Below, piece after piece: positions 7,624 to 16,870 of a DNA stretch of 64,000 nt. The notes below the pieces were generated by a model. That model was not told where the DNA came from. It made no database searches and saw only the letters and a list, made by a program, of their open reading frames with translations. The stretch covers positions 1,536,336 through 1,600,335 of the forward strand of contig NZ_FUWZ01000001.1 of NCBI RefSeq assembly GCF_900167135.1, given 5' to 3'. A program made the translations under genes and the position numbers. The stretch comes from Chitinophaga eiseniae. Lineage in GTDB: Bacteria; Bacteroidota; Bacteroidia; Chitinophagales; Chitinophagaceae. The stretch's first letter is position 1. Every line of letters starts with the position of its first letter.

Positions 7624-9507
7624 TTACTGCATTAGTTCATATTTCGTCTTGGGCTTGCGTTTAATGTCCCAGTGAAAATTCTCCAGCTGCAGTTGCTCTT
7701 TGGGCCTTTGGGTGAAGGGGTATACCGTGCCTTCAGGGTCTTTGATAAGCACGACTTTGTCCACTTCCCCTTTTTTGAAGAATATATTAATGATGGCGCA
7801 TTGCGCTTTGTTGACGCTCATATACGCGCCAGCCTCATCTTTTACGTAGTTGATGGTTTCGGCATTTCCTTCCACGTGCATCCAGTCCAGTGATTCGCCG
7901 AGCACATAGCCGGTGATAGTGTTGCCTTTCACCTGGTTATACATATCGGGGCCGGCCTCGTTGATGATAAAAGCATTTTTGATCATCAGCACTTTGTCGG
8001 CCGCCTGGTTTTTGGTAAACATCAGCATGGTGTCTGCGCTGAGCTGACTGGTATTATTGGACCACATCACCGGATCGCGGAAGAAGCGGAAGATGGAGTC
8101 TTTGGTAGAATAATACACACTGTCGGCCACGCCCTGGAGGGAGTCGGAGAACATGCGTACGTGGTGATAGGCCAGGATATAGCGCTGGTCGGCGGTGTCT
8201 TTGCCCGGAGGGGCGGACAGTGCCATGCTGTCTGCATGGTGTTTGATGCCGGGCAGCGAGTCTCTCATGACGATGTTGGGCGGCTGCGCCATCTTCACCA
8301 TTTTCACCCGGTTGGAGTCCAGTTTGTCCCTTGTTTTGGCCAGCACGCTGTCGGCCACGAACATCATAACGGCGCCGGGGACGCTGTCCAGTTGTTTTTT
8401 GGCGAGGGAATCGCCCTGGTTAATGAGGGTGATGGGTATATGTTCTTCAGGCGGTCTGACGGTCCTGACGGCACGCAGCGGCTCTTTCACGGGTTCTTTC
8501 CTAAGGCCTGCCACAGATGGGATAGAGAGGCTGTCGCCCGGCCGGATGATGCCTGTGAAGAGGGTATCTGCGGCGAGGTACATGGTGTCTTTGCCTTTTT
8601 CCATGATGAGCAGCGGCTTCTGGGTGGCCAGGAGGGTCTTTGCTATCTGGTTGACGGTGCCGTGGTTGGCCAGCAGGGACATTTTGCGGACGGTGTCTTT
8701 ATATACCATGTTACCGGTGGCGTAGGCCATGCCGGTGAGCTTGTCCATTTCGATGTTATCGGCGGTGAGGGTGCCGGTGCTGTCTTCGATGGTGGGGCGG
8801 TTGCCGAAGTTGCCATAGCCTTTGTCGGTATCGTAATAACCGCTGGTGGCGTACATTATGCGTTTCCCTTCATTGATGGTGGTGGGCGCGATGATGTTGG
8901 CGATTTTTGTTTCGGTATTGTACAGCAGGGCGTCGGTGCTGAGGGTATAGTCGGGGTCTACCAGCACCACGTTACGCTGGAAGTGCATCTCTTTGGTTTC
9001 CGTGTAGTAGTATCCCTCATCGCTGGTGAGGACGCTTTTGCCGTTGACAAGGCGGCCGGTTTTTACATAGCTTCCTATTTTGGCGTTCATGTCGTATTGC
9101 AGTTCCGGTCCGGTGATGGTCACTTTGCCGTCGGTGAGGCGGGCATTTTCCCGGAGGATGGCGATGCGGGTATTACCGTCGTAGTTGAGGTAATTGCCGT
9201 AGATATGGACGCTGTCAGCCTGATTGATATGTACGTTACCGTAGGCGTCCACGATATTGGTTTTATTGTTTTTAACGGCGCTGTCGCAGAAGAACAGGGT
9301 GGTGCCCTGTTTGAACCGGGCATGGCCGATAAACCGGGTGACATTGATCGTGTCTTTCTCGATGAGCTGCAGGGTGTCTGCTCCCAGGATTTCGATCACG
9401 GTCCCTTTTTTAGGCTCCTGTTGCGCCGGGAGCTGGGCATGGGCGGGCAAAATGGCCGCCAGGCACATCACTGCCAGTAAAAGGACTGATCTGATATATT
9501 GATTCAT
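7624..9507 (-). CDS. OstA/LptA-like periplasmic lipopolysaccharide-transport protein
   Basis: The 627-residue protein has a signal peptide (ends LPAHAQ) followed by repeated OstA/LptA-type beta-jellyroll units: segments such as RFKQGTTLFFCDSAV, NKTNIVDAYGNVHINQ and STDALLYNTETKIANI show the alternating 'written/removed' pattern of that fold. LptA forms the periplasmic bridge carrying LPS from the inner membrane to LptD. This protein is much longer than enterobacterial LptA (~185 residues), as is usual for Bacteroidota OstA-like proteins. It is the last gene of an operon with an amidase and an MCE protein, 9 bp after the latter, and the operon diverges from an LptD-like gene. The role in LPS transport is inferred from family and context. 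Confidence 0.85.
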   Translation of the reverse strand: MNQYIRSVLLLAVMCLAAILPAHAQLPAQQEPKKGTVIEILGADTLQLIEKDTINVTRFIGHARFKQGTTLFFCDSAVKNNKTNIVDAYGNVHINQADSVHIYGNYLNYDGNTRIAILRENARLTDGKVTITGPELQYDMNAKIGSYVKTGRLVNGKSVLTSDEGYYYTETKEMHFQRNVVLVDPDYTLSTDALLYNTETKIANIIAPTTINEGKRIMYATSGYYDTDKGYGNFGNRPTIEDSTGTLTADNIEMDKLTGMAYATGNMVYKDTVRKMSLLANHGTVNQIAKTLLATQKPLLIMEKGKDTMYLAADTLFTGIIRPGDSLSIPSVAGLRKEPVKEPLRAVRTVRPPEEHIPITLINQGDSLAKKQLDSVPGAVMMFVADSVLAKTRDKLDSNRVKMVKMAQPPNIVMRDSLPGIKHHADSMALSAPPGKDTADQRYILAYHHVRMFSDSLQGVADSVYYSTKDSIFRFFRDPVMWSNNTSQLSADTMLMFTKNQAADKVLMIKNAFIINEAGPDMYNQVKGNTITGYVLGESLDWMHVEGNAETINYVKDEAGAYMSVNKAQCAIINIFFKKGEVDKVVLIKDPEGTVYPFTQRPKEQLQLENFHWDIKRKPKTKYELMQ

Positions 9508-9516
9508 GTAGTACTG

Positions 9517-10515
9517 TTATTGTACCGCTGCAGTATCGGAAGGCAGTGGTTTCGTTTTATCTTTTTTGCCGAACAAAGAGAAATGCACATAACGTTTCGG
9601 GTTGACGCGGAGGTCTTCCAGCAGTTTATTCAGGTTGCCGAGAGAGTACTGCAGGTTGTTATACACCTTTTTATCGTTCAGCAGCAGGCCGGCAGTACCG
9701 TCGGTGGTATTGAGTTTGGCCATGGTGGTGTTGAGGCTGGTGGCAGTTTGCTGCAGTTGTTGTAATGTTTTGTCGATGTTGCCGTTGGCCAGTGCGCCGG
9801 TGGCTTTTTGGGCGTTGTCGAGGATACCGCTGATTTTTTCATTGTTGGCCTTCAGGTTGCCGCTGACGGAGGCGAGGTTATTGACCGTGGCCTGTATGTT
9901 TCCTTTCTGCGGGTCCAGCATGGCGCTGAGGGAGGCGGAGGTATGGGAGAAATTGCGCATGGTGGTGTTCAGGTTGCGCATGGTTTCCTGGAGGTTGCCT
10001 TTGGCGGTGGTGTCGAGGATAGCGCTAACTGCCAGCAGTACGGTGTCGATATTGGACAGGGTGCCTTCAAGTTTTTTCACCAGCGGGGTGATTTGTTCTT
10101 TGATGGCGTCTGTCATGGTGCCGTCTACTGCGGCGTAGATGGTGTCGCCGTCGGCCAGGTATTCCGTGGCGTTGCCGAGGTCCATCTGAACTGTTTTGGT
10201 GCCCAGCAGGTCGCTGCTGATGCGGGCGACGGAGTTGCGGGGGATGTCTACTTTTTTCTTGAGGGTAAGGGTCACCAGTATTCTGGATGGATCGTGGTCC
10301 ATAACATTCAGCTCCGATACGTTTCCTACCACCAGTCCATTTACCTGTACGGCGTTGGAGGGCTGCAGTCCATTCACCTGTTTATAGACAGCATAAATGG
10401 TTTTTGTTTTTGAAAACAGGCTCTTTCCCTTCAATAAATTAAAGCCCAGTACGAGTAAGGTGATACCCAGCACGGTAAGTATGCCTACCTTGGTTTCATT
10501 AGATAATTTGAGCAT
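9517..10515 (-). CDS. MCE/MlaD family lipid-transport protein
   Basis: The 332-residue protein is anchored by one N-terminal membrane helix (about residues 10-28, GILTVLGITLLVLGFNLLKG). One MCE domain (about 38-115) follows, with the typical VNGLQPSNAVQVNGLVVGNV and SSDLLGTKTVQMDLG stretches. MCE proteins form hexameric rings that pass phospholipids through the periplasm with an ABC transporter. The long C-terminal part is helical and rich in N, T and L, probably the needle-like coil. No MlaE/MlaF genes lie next to it here. It sits between an amidase and the OstA-like gene; the gap to the amidase gene holds a G-quadruplex-like tract. Confidence 0.9.
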   Translation of the reverse strand: MLKLSNETKVGILTVLGITLLVLGFNLLKGKSLFSKTKTIYAVYKQVNGLQPSNAVQVNGLVVGNVSELNVMDHDPSRILVTLTLKKKVDIPRNSVARISSDLLGTKTVQMDLGNATEYLADGDTIYAAVDGTMTDAIKEQITPLVKKLEGTLSNIDTVLLAVSAILDTTAKGNLQETMRNLNTTMRNFSHTSASLSAMLDPQKGNIQATVNNLASVSGNLKANNEKISGILDNAQKATGALANGNIDKTLQQLQQTATSLNTTMAKLNTTDGTAGLLLNDKKVYNNLQYSLGNLNKLLEDLRVNPKRYVHFSLFGKKDKTKPLPSDTAAVQ

Positions 10516-10603
10516 GAGATTCGTATACGTTCACCGCAAAAATAATCAAAAAGCATGCACGGGGCGTAGGTAGCAGAAAATGTTGACAATAAAAAAGAGA
10601 AGT

Positions 10604-10636
10604 GGGGGAATGGGGGGATCGGGGAGGGGGAAAGGG
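10604..10636 (+). other. G-quadruplex-forming tract
   Basis: The plus strand has runs of 5, 6, 4 and 5 G separated by 3, 3 and 1 bases, followed by another GGG. This fits an intramolecular G-quadruplex with very short loops. It lies in the 126-bp gap between the amidase and MlaD genes, on the template strand for these minus-strand genes. Confidence 0.6.
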
Positions 10637-10641
10637 AATGA

Positions 10642-11874
10642 TCAGCAGGAAGTTACGAAAGCATCTCTGAATCCGAGCCTGCGGGCTTTTCGTACAGCCG
10701 TGGAGGCCTGGCGGTCTGTTTTAAAGTGCCCCCAGGTGTATCGGTGCATTTTTTTTTTATTCATGACGATCTGTTCATGGCTGATGTTTCCGTGGAGCTT
10801 CCTGAAAATGGAAGCTCCCGGTGTATATAATTTGTCGGTGGTCATCAGTTGAACGCAGTACTGGTCGTCAGGCTGCGGAACGGAACTTTTGCCTTTACCG
10901 GCTGGTTTGCGGATGTTATTGAATGCCTGCGGGCGGCTGGCAGTGGTTTCTTCGGTGGTGGAAGAGCGGCGGTTGGTAAAGCGTTCCAGCTCGTCGCGGT
11001 ACCGTTTGATGGCTTTAAAGATGCCGAGGGCCAGTTCCTGCTGTCCACCGGAGGAGTTGAGGTATTCTTCCTCTTCCGGGTTGCTGATGAAGCCCAGTTC
11101 CACGAGTACGCTGGGCATGGCGGTGGCCGAGAGCACCCAAATGCCTTTTTCATTCCGTTGACGGGCGCCTCTGCTGATGCGGCCGGCTTTGGTGAATTCG
11201 TCCTCGATGAGGGTAGACAGCCGGAGGCTCTGGTCGAAGTAGGCGTTACGCAGGGTATTGAGGAGGATGAATGTTTCCGGGTCCTCGTCTGCGAGTTGTT
11301 TGGTTTCTTCGGAGTCAGCGTCCAGTACGATCACGGAGTTTTGTTTAAGGGACTCCATTTTCGCGTTGTTCTTACTGGTAGCCCATATGTATGTCTCTGT
11401 ACCTTTGGCGTTGCTTGGGTAATAAGCGTAAATGGGTCGTTTTACGGGTATTTTCTTTTTCCCTTTCCGGTGGTAAACGGTCTTGTAGCCGGTCACCTTT
11501 CTGATTTTGCCGGTGGAATTACAGTGGATAGACACGAAAAGATCTCCTTTGGCATCGTTGGCGATCTGTGCTTTTTTGCGGGGATCGTCGAAGCGGTCTG
11601 TTTTTCGTGTATACACGACCTTTACATCCGGGAGGTTGTCTTCCAGGATTTTGCCCAGTTTCAGGGCTACGGCCAGCGTCACCTGTTTTTCTGTGGAGTA
11701 GCTTCCTCTTGCCCCGGGGTCTTCACCGCCGTGACCGGCATCAATTACAATAGTGCGGATAGGGTTTTCCTGTTTCTTTGAAACTGGATTGTTTTTTGCC
11801 TGAATAAAAAAGGTACAGGTGAAAAGAGTTCCCAGTCCTAAAATCCAAAATCGGTTCCAGCGCATGATTCTCAT
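10642..11874 (-). CDS. N-acetylmuramoyl-L-alanine amidase (Amidase_3) with C-terminal SPOR-like domain
   Basis: This periplasmic zinc amidase cuts the bond between MurNAc and the stem peptide. After a membrane/signal segment, the Amidase_3 domain shows TIVIDAGHGGEDPGA with the first zinc histidine, a conserved glutamate (STEKQ), the second histidine in VSIHCN and the catalytic glutamate in VLVELGF. A linker of about 40 residues leads to a C-terminal ~75-residue module (YCVQLMT...RLGFRDAFV) that looks like a SPOR peptidoglycan-binding domain. The start is taken as the ATG at 11874; a GTG at 11895 would add 7 residues. It heads the amidase-MCE-OstA operon and is divergent from the LptD-like gene, an arrangement tied to envelope assembly. 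Confidence 0.93.
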   Translation of the reverse strand: MRIMRWNRFWILGLGTLFTCTFFIQAKNNPVSKKQENPIRTIVIDAGHGGEDPGARGSYSTEKQVTLAVALKLGKILEDNLPDVKVVYTRKTDRFDDPRKKAQIANDAKGDLFVSIHCNSTGKIRKVTGYKTVYHRKGKKKIPVKRPIYAYYPSNAKGTETYIWATSKNNAKMESLKQNSVIVLDADSEETKQLADEDPETFILLNTLRNAYFDQSLRLSTLIEDEFTKAGRISRGARQRNEKGIWVLSATAMPSVLVELGFISNPEEEEYLNSSGGQQELALGIFKAIKRYRDELERFTNRRSSTTEETTASRPQAFNNIRKPAGKGKSSVPQPDDQYCVQLMTTDKLYTPGASIFRKLHGNISHEQIVMNKKKMHRYTWGHFKTDRQASTAVRKARRLGFRDAFVTSC

Positions 11875-11999
11875 TTTAATGGGTGCTGTTATCACAAAAA
11901 ATAAAAAAAAAGTTTATCTGTTAAATTAGTAATTCCTTTGCTCCATGTGTGTTTACAGTTATTTTCCCGTCGTTGGCCATCAAACTTTACAAGTGGTCA

Positions 12000-12033
12000 T
12001 TTGTAATAAATTGTATAATTTCTTGTAGGTTTG
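12000..12033 (+). promoter_or_regulatory. Promoter of the lptD-like gene
   Basis: A TAGGTTTG -7 box (12026-12033) matches TAnnTTTG, with TTTG at 12000-12003 as the -33 element (22-bp spacer). The ATG follows 15 bp after the -7 box, so the leader is very short. Confidence 0.6.
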
Positions 12034-12048
12034 TGCCCGCCTTAACAC

Positions 12049-14817
12049 ATGAGCTCTAGCTACAAAAATAATTATAAAAAGTTTTTACGGCAGACATACC
12101 TGGCTTTTGCAGGTGTGGTTATCGCCGTTCCCTTTATTATAGATGCATCAGGGGTCGGAAGGCCACACGCATCGCTGACTTTTAACAAAACTTTGGCAGA
12201 TGCCGTTCCTGCCCGCAAAGACACTGTAAAGCCCAAAGCGCTTAAAGTGACTGCCAAACCGGGCGTTGATACCAACGTGGTGTCAAAAGACCAGGATACG
12301 ACCGGAGCGGTGAGCGTGGACACCGTTTTTATCCCCAAGGTGTCCAAAGATACGCTGGATGCGCCGGTAACCTATAAGGCAAAGGACTCTATTATCCTGA
12401 TGGTGCCCGACAAACGTTTTTACCTGTATGGTACTGCCAGCACCAAATATAAAACGATCGATCTTTCTGCCGAAAAAATGAATTTCGACCAGGCCACGGG
12501 CGTACTGGAGGCTACCAATGCCAAAGACACCGCAGGCAAGATCATCGGCCGGCCCGTGATGAACGACGGCGGCCAGAGCTTTGAGTCCGACACGCTCCGG
12601 TACAATTTCACCTCCCAGAAAGCAAAGATCTACAATACCCGCTCCCAGTACGGCGAAGGTTATATCCACAGTGAACTTACCAAAAAGGCCGCGGATAATA
12701 CCATTTTCGGCTTTAAAAACGGTTATACTACCTGTAACCTCGACACGCCGCACTTCAGCTTCCGGGCCCGTAAAATAAAGGTTATCCCTGACAAACTGGT
12801 GATTTCCGGGCCGGCAAACCTGGAAATTATGGGAATTCCCACCCCGCTGTACATCCCGTTTGCCATTTTCCCGATCACGCAGGGCCAGCGTTCCGGTATC
12901 CTGCCGCCGCAGTATGTGGTGAACCAGCAGAAAGGGATGGGCCTCGAAAACGGCGGTTACTATTTCGGCATGGGGGAGCACCTGGACCTTACCCTGCGGG
13001 GAGACGTTTACTCCTACGGCAGCTGGAGCCTGACGGCCAGCCCTACCTACCGCAAACGGTATAAATATAATGGTGGCCTTAACCTGAGCGTCGCCAACAC
13101 CCGCTTCGGAGACCCGGCAGTACCGTCTGAGTTTACCAAGTCCCGCGACTTCCGTATCACCTGGAACCACAGCATGGACAGCAAGGCCCGTCCGGGGGTG
13201 AACTTCGGCGCCAGCGTGAACTTCGGTAGCTCTTCCTATAACAGGTTCAACGTATTTGACTATAGCACCCGTGTCAACAACAACATCGGGTCGTCTATCA
13301 CCTTCTCCAAAACATGGCAGGGCAAGCCCTACAACCTGACCCTGGGCCTGAACCACTCGCAGAACCTGGCCACCCGCGACGTGTCTATCTCTTTCCCGGA
13401 CGGTACCTTTACGGTGAACACCATCTACCCGTTCCAGCCGAAAGAAATGGTAGGCACGCCTAAATGGTACGAAAAAATCGGTGTTTCCTATAATGCCGTA
13501 CTGCGTAACCAGGCCAGCTTCAAGGATTCCCTGTTCGGCAAACAGGCCATGTTCGACGCGATGCAGACGGGCATGCAGCACACCATCCCGGTGTCTTTCT
13601 CCATCCCGATCCTGAAAACGCTGACCCTGTCGCCGGGTATCAACTACAGTGAGTACTGGTACACCAAAAAGATGACAAAGAGATGGAGAAACGATAAAAT
13701 TGTTTCCAAAGACTCTATCGGCGGTATCGATACCAGCTACCAGGCCGGTTTCTTCTCTGCCCGTGATATCAGCGTGAGCGTGTCGCTGTCTACCGCCGTA
13801 TATGGCATGTACGCTTTCAGTAAGAACTCAAAAGTGAAAGCCATCCGCCACGTATTACGCCCTACCATCAGTGCCAGCTACCGGCCGGACATGTCCAGTC
13901 AATACTATTATTATTACTATTATAATCGCCTCCATGACTCTACCAGGGTGTCTTATTTCGATGGGTCTATTATCGGGGTCCCTTCCCCCGGCGCCTTTGG
14001 TGGTATCAACTTCGGGTTGGACAATAACCTCGAGATGAAGGTGTTCTCGCGGAAAGACACATCAGGCAACCATGAGAAAAAGGTGAAACTGCTGGACGGC
14101 TTCGGTATCAACGGCAGTTACAACCTGGTGGCAGACTCTTTTAAACTCTCCAATTTCAGTCTCTACGCCCGTACCAACCTGTTTGACAAGGTGAATATCT
14201 CCGCCAGCGGTACCCTGGACCCCTATGCGACCGACGGTCGCGGCCGCCGTATCGACAAGTTCGTGTGGCAGCAGGGGAAAATCAGCCTTGGCCGGTTGAC
14301 CAATGCCAGCATCTCCCTGAGCACCTCTTTCCAGTCGAAAGACAAGAAAGGACAGGACAAACAGAAAAAGATCGATTCCCTTGAAAATATTTCCAATGCA
14401 GATGCCGCCATGGCGGCGCAGCAGCGGCAGTTGCAGATGATGCGTAACAACCCCGGTGAGTACGTGGATTTTGACATTCCGTGGCGGCTGGACCTGTCTT
14501 ACAGCTTGTCCTACACCAACCAGCTGATTCCAGACTCCGGCGGCGTGATAAAGCGTATAACCCAATACGTTAGCTTCAACGGAGATTTCAGCCTGACCCC
14601 CAAATGGAAGGTGGGCCTGAACAGCGGCTTTGACTTTACCAATATGCAGATCGCCTATACGAACATGTATATATCGAGGGACCTGCACTGCTGGCAGATG
14701 TCGATTAACCTGATACCGTTTGGTACCTTCCGGCAGTTCAGTATCACCATCAACCCGAAAGCCGGTATCCTGCGGGATTTGAGGATCAACCGATCGCGGC
14801 AGTTCTACGACTTTTAG
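12049..14817 (+). CDS. LptD-like outer-membrane LPS assembly protein
   Basis: The 922-residue protein starts with an N-terminal membrane/signal segment, then a proline- and lysine-rich linker and an OstA-like jellyroll (about residues 130-290). A long beta-barrel with many aromatic-girdle strands follows and ends in SRQFYDF, a typical C-terminal phenylalanine. This is the 'putative LPS assembly protein LptD' family of Bacteroidota, which inserts LPS into the outer leaflet of the outer membrane. Near residue 620 a run of seven tyrosines is encoded by a TAT/TAC repeat. The gene diverges from the amidase-MCE-OstA operon, so LPS transport and peptidoglycan functions are grouped here. A strong terminator follows. 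Confidence 0.9.
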   Translation: MSSSYKNNYKKFLRQTYLAFAGVVIAVPFIIDASGVGRPHASLTFNKTLADAVPARKDTVKPKALKVTAKPGVDTNVVSKDQDTTGAVSVDTVFIPKVSKDTLDAPVTYKAKDSIILMVPDKRFYLYGTASTKYKTIDLSAEKMNFDQATGVLEATNAKDTAGKIIGRPVMNDGGQSFESDTLRYNFTSQKAKIYNTRSQYGEGYIHSELTKKAADNTIFGFKNGYTTCNLDTPHFSFRARKIKVIPDKLVISGPANLEIMGIPTPLYIPFAIFPITQGQRSGILPPQYVVNQQKGMGLENGGYYFGMGEHLDLTLRGDVYSYGSWSLTASPTYRKRYKYNGGLNLSVANTRFGDPAVPSEFTKSRDFRITWNHSMDSKARPGVNFGASVNFGSSSYNRFNVFDYSTRVNNNIGSSITFSKTWQGKPYNLTLGLNHSQNLATRDVSISFPDGTFTVNTIYPFQPKEMVGTPKWYEKIGVSYNAVLRNQASFKDSLFGKQAMFDAMQTGMQHTIPVSFSIPILKTLTLSPGINYSEYWYTKKMTKRWRNDKIVSKDSIGGIDTSYQAGFFSARDISVSVSLSTAVYGMYAFSKNSKVKAIRHVLRPTISASYRPDMSSQYYYYYYYNRLHDSTRVSYFDGSIIGVPSPGAFGGINFGLDNNLEMKVFSRKDTSGNHEKKVKLLDGFGINGSYNLVADSFKLSNFSLYARTNLFDKVNISASGTLDPYATDGRGRRIDKFVWQQGKISLGRLTNASISLSTSFQSKDKKGQDKQKKIDSLENISNADAAMAAQQRQLQMMRNNPGEYVDFDIPWRLDLSYSLSYTNQLIPDSGGVIKRITQYVSFNGDFSLTPKWKVGLNSGFDFTNMQIAYTNMYISRDLHCWQMSINLIPFGTFRQFSITINPKAGILRDLRINRSRQFYDF

Positions 14818-14850
14818 CCTGCTGGCTATATATCTTATTATTCAGATGGA

Positions 14851-14882
14851 AAAATGCAGCGAGGGATCGCTGCATTTTTTTA
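14851..14882 (+). terminator. Rho-independent terminator after lptD-like gene
   Basis: A 12-bp stem AAAATGCAGCGA (14851-14862) / TCGCTGCATTTT (14867-14878) with loop GGGA is followed by a T run. Confidence 0.9.
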
Positions 14883-15035
14883 TGCTCGTCAAATTCCGGT
14901 GTTATTTTCTCTTCTTTTTAGATGATCTCTGCATGATAATGATTTCATAATATTAAACCCGTCTATGTATTTTTAATTTTATTTCCTGTTGCGTAATTTA
15001 AAGTCGATATCGATCTGCCATAATCCAATGATCTG

Positions 15036-15656
15036 ATGAAGCTAACCGGAGTCAACGAGGAAACGTTATGGAATAACGTGATAGCAGGCGATCAGCAGGC
15101 TTTCAGGGTACTGTATGAAGCGTCGGCTGATATGCTCTATGCCTATGCATTGCGATATTTTCCCGATAGGGAGATGATCATGGACTGTATTCATGATCTG
15201 TTTACTGACCTGTATCTGCAGCGCCGCAACCTGGCGCGGCAGGTCAATATCCGTTTTTACCTGTTGGTTTCTTTCCGGCGTAAACTGAATGCTTCCCTTA
15301 AGAAAAACGCCCGGTTCTCCTTTCAGGCAGACATGTCCCAAGCTGAAAGCTATTTCCAGCTTACCTTTGAAGCCAACGACGCGCAAAGCAGGATCATTGC
15401 AAAGGAAGAGCAGCAGGGCGCGCTGCACCGGCTGGCCGCTGAGATGAACAAGCTGCCGGCGCGGCAGAAAGAAATCCTTTACCTGAAATATAACTGTGAA
15501 CTTTCCTACGAGGAGGTAGCCCGGCTGATGCAGATATCCGTACCTACCTGCAGGACCCTTGCCTACAGGGCTATCCGCCAGCTGCGGCAGGACATGCCGG
15601 TCACCACTATGCCGGCTTTCGGCTTGTTGCTGCTTACCTGCCTGAAAAATTTTTAA
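15036..15656 (+). CDS. ECF RNA polymerase sigma factor
   Basis: The 206-residue protein has a sigma-2 region near residues 20-80 (QQAFRVLYEASADMLYAYALR) and a sigma-4 HTH near 130-190 (LPARQKEILYLKYNCELSYEEVARLM), with no region 3, as in extracytoplasmic-function sigma factors. Its C-terminal end is hydrophobic (FGLLLLTCLKNF). It is the first gene of a sigma-FecR-SusC-SusD cluster and should activate the SusCD genes when FecR passes on a substrate signal from the SusC receptor. The start ATG at 15036 gives a normal length. Confidence 0.93.
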   Translation: MKLTGVNEETLWNNVIAGDQQAFRVLYEASADMLYAYALRYFPDREMIMDCIHDLFTDLYLQRRNLARQVNIRFYLLVSFRRKLNASLKKNARFSFQADMSQAESYFQLTFEANDAQSRIIAKEEQQGALHRLAAEMNKLPARQKEILYLKYNCELSYEEVARLMQISVPTCRTLAYRAIRQLRQDMPVTTMPAFGLLLLTCLKNF

Positions 15657-15725
15657 AATTTTTTTCCGGAAGAAGTCTATAAAAACGAAACAGCCTGCTC
15701 TGTTATATAGGGGCAAATAGTAGCT

Positions 15726-16847
15726 ATGGATATCAACAACCATTCATATGGCAGAGAAGACGACCTACCTGGAGGTGCCGGGGACGATAAAGAGAAAATG
15801 ATCTCCATCGTACGTGCGTCCGGTAACGAGCTGTTGTCCGTAGCTGAGAAAGCCGGTCTGTGGGAACGTATTGCCGCCGATATCACGCAGCCGCCGGTGC
15901 GGCTCTGGTGGCAGTCGTGGAAGGTGGCCGCCGCCGTCGCTTTGCTGCTGACGGCCGGAATGGGCTGGTGGCAATGGCAGCGCACGCAGGAGGCGCTGCC
16001 GGCTCTGGTGGCTTTTGCTACTGATCAAACTTATGCCCGGGGCGATTCCACGATGATCCGGATGATACTGGGCAACCAGCAACAGCTGAACATCCGTAAT
16101 ACACGTGCAGCCATCACCTATCAGGCAAAAGGCACACAGTTGCGTGTAGACTCGCAGGAGGTAAGGCAGGAGCTGGCCGCCGGCCGGCAGGTGTTTAACA
16201 CGCTGCTGGTGCCTTATGGCAATGTGGCGTCGCTGCAGCTGGAAGACGGTACCAAAGTATGGCTCAACGCCGGTTCCCGCCTGGTGTATCCTGCAGCATT
16301 CGTGTCCGGTAGGCGCGAGGTGTTCCTCGAAGGGGAAGCTTATTTTGAAGTGGCCACTGACGCGGCCCGCCCGTTTAGTGTATACGCCAACGATATGAAG
16401 ATCGCCGTATTAGGCACGGCATTTAATATTTCGGCTTACCGGGAAGATATCGCCTCGCAGGTAGTCCTCGCCAGCGGCAGCGTACAGCTGGAAGCTTTCA
16501 GAGGACCGGGGAAAACGGCGGCGCCGGTACAGCTTTCTCCGGGTAACAGAGCCTCGTACACCGGTGGCGATGGACATATGACAGTGGATAATGTGAACGT
16601 CGCCGGGTACATCACCTGGAAAGACGGGATAATAGTAGCGGAACACACATCTTTACTTGAAATACTCAAAAAACTGTCCAGGTATTACAATCAACCAATA
16701 ACAACAGACGCGCGGTCGGGCAATGAAACATTTTCGGGTAATCTTGACCTGCAGAAAACACTGAACGATGTACTTGACATAATAGCAGCTTCCACTTCAT
16801 TGAAGTACGAAAAACAAGGGGGGACAATCATTTTTAAAACCAGATAA
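15726..16847 (+). CDS. FecR-family anti-sigma factor
   Basis: This 373-residue single-pass inner-membrane regulator has an N-terminal cytoplasmic part that should bind the sigma factor and a membrane helix near residues 63-82. The periplasmic FecR domain includes VPYGNVASLQLEDGTKVWLNAGS, the LEGEAYFEVATD motif and VLGTAFNISAY, and a C-terminal DUF4974-type module follows (SLLEILKKLSRYYNQP). In this system FecR receives a signal from the STN domain of SusC and controls the sigma factor. It follows the sigma gene by 69 bp and precedes susC, with two tandem hairpins between. Confidence 0.93.
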   Translation: MDINNHSYGREDDLPGGAGDDKEKMISIVRASGNELLSVAEKAGLWERIAADITQPPVRLWWQSWKVAAAVALLLTAGMGWWQWQRTQEALPALVAFATDQTYARGDSTMIRMILGNQQQLNIRNTRAAITYQAKGTQLRVDSQEVRQELAAGRQVFNTLLVPYGNVASLQLEDGTKVWLNAGSRLVYPAAFVSGRREVFLEGEAYFEVATDAARPFSVYANDMKIAVLGTAFNISAYREDIASQVVLASGSVQLEAFRGPGKTAAPVQLSPGNRASYTGGDGHMTVDNVNVAGYITWKDGIIVAEHTSLLEILKKLSRYYNQPITTDARSGNETFSGNLDLQKTLNDVLDIIAASTSLKYEKQGGTIIFKTR

Positions 16848-16870
16848 ACATCAGCGAAAAGCCAAAAAAA

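Noticed and set aside
8161..9480. 439-codon plus-strand open frame
   Set aside because: It is antisense to the OstA-like gene and shows low-complexity G/V/H-rich sequence typical of a shadow frame.
12283..13581. 432-codon minus-strand open frame
   Set aside because: It is antisense to the LptD-like gene, with no domain and no promoter.
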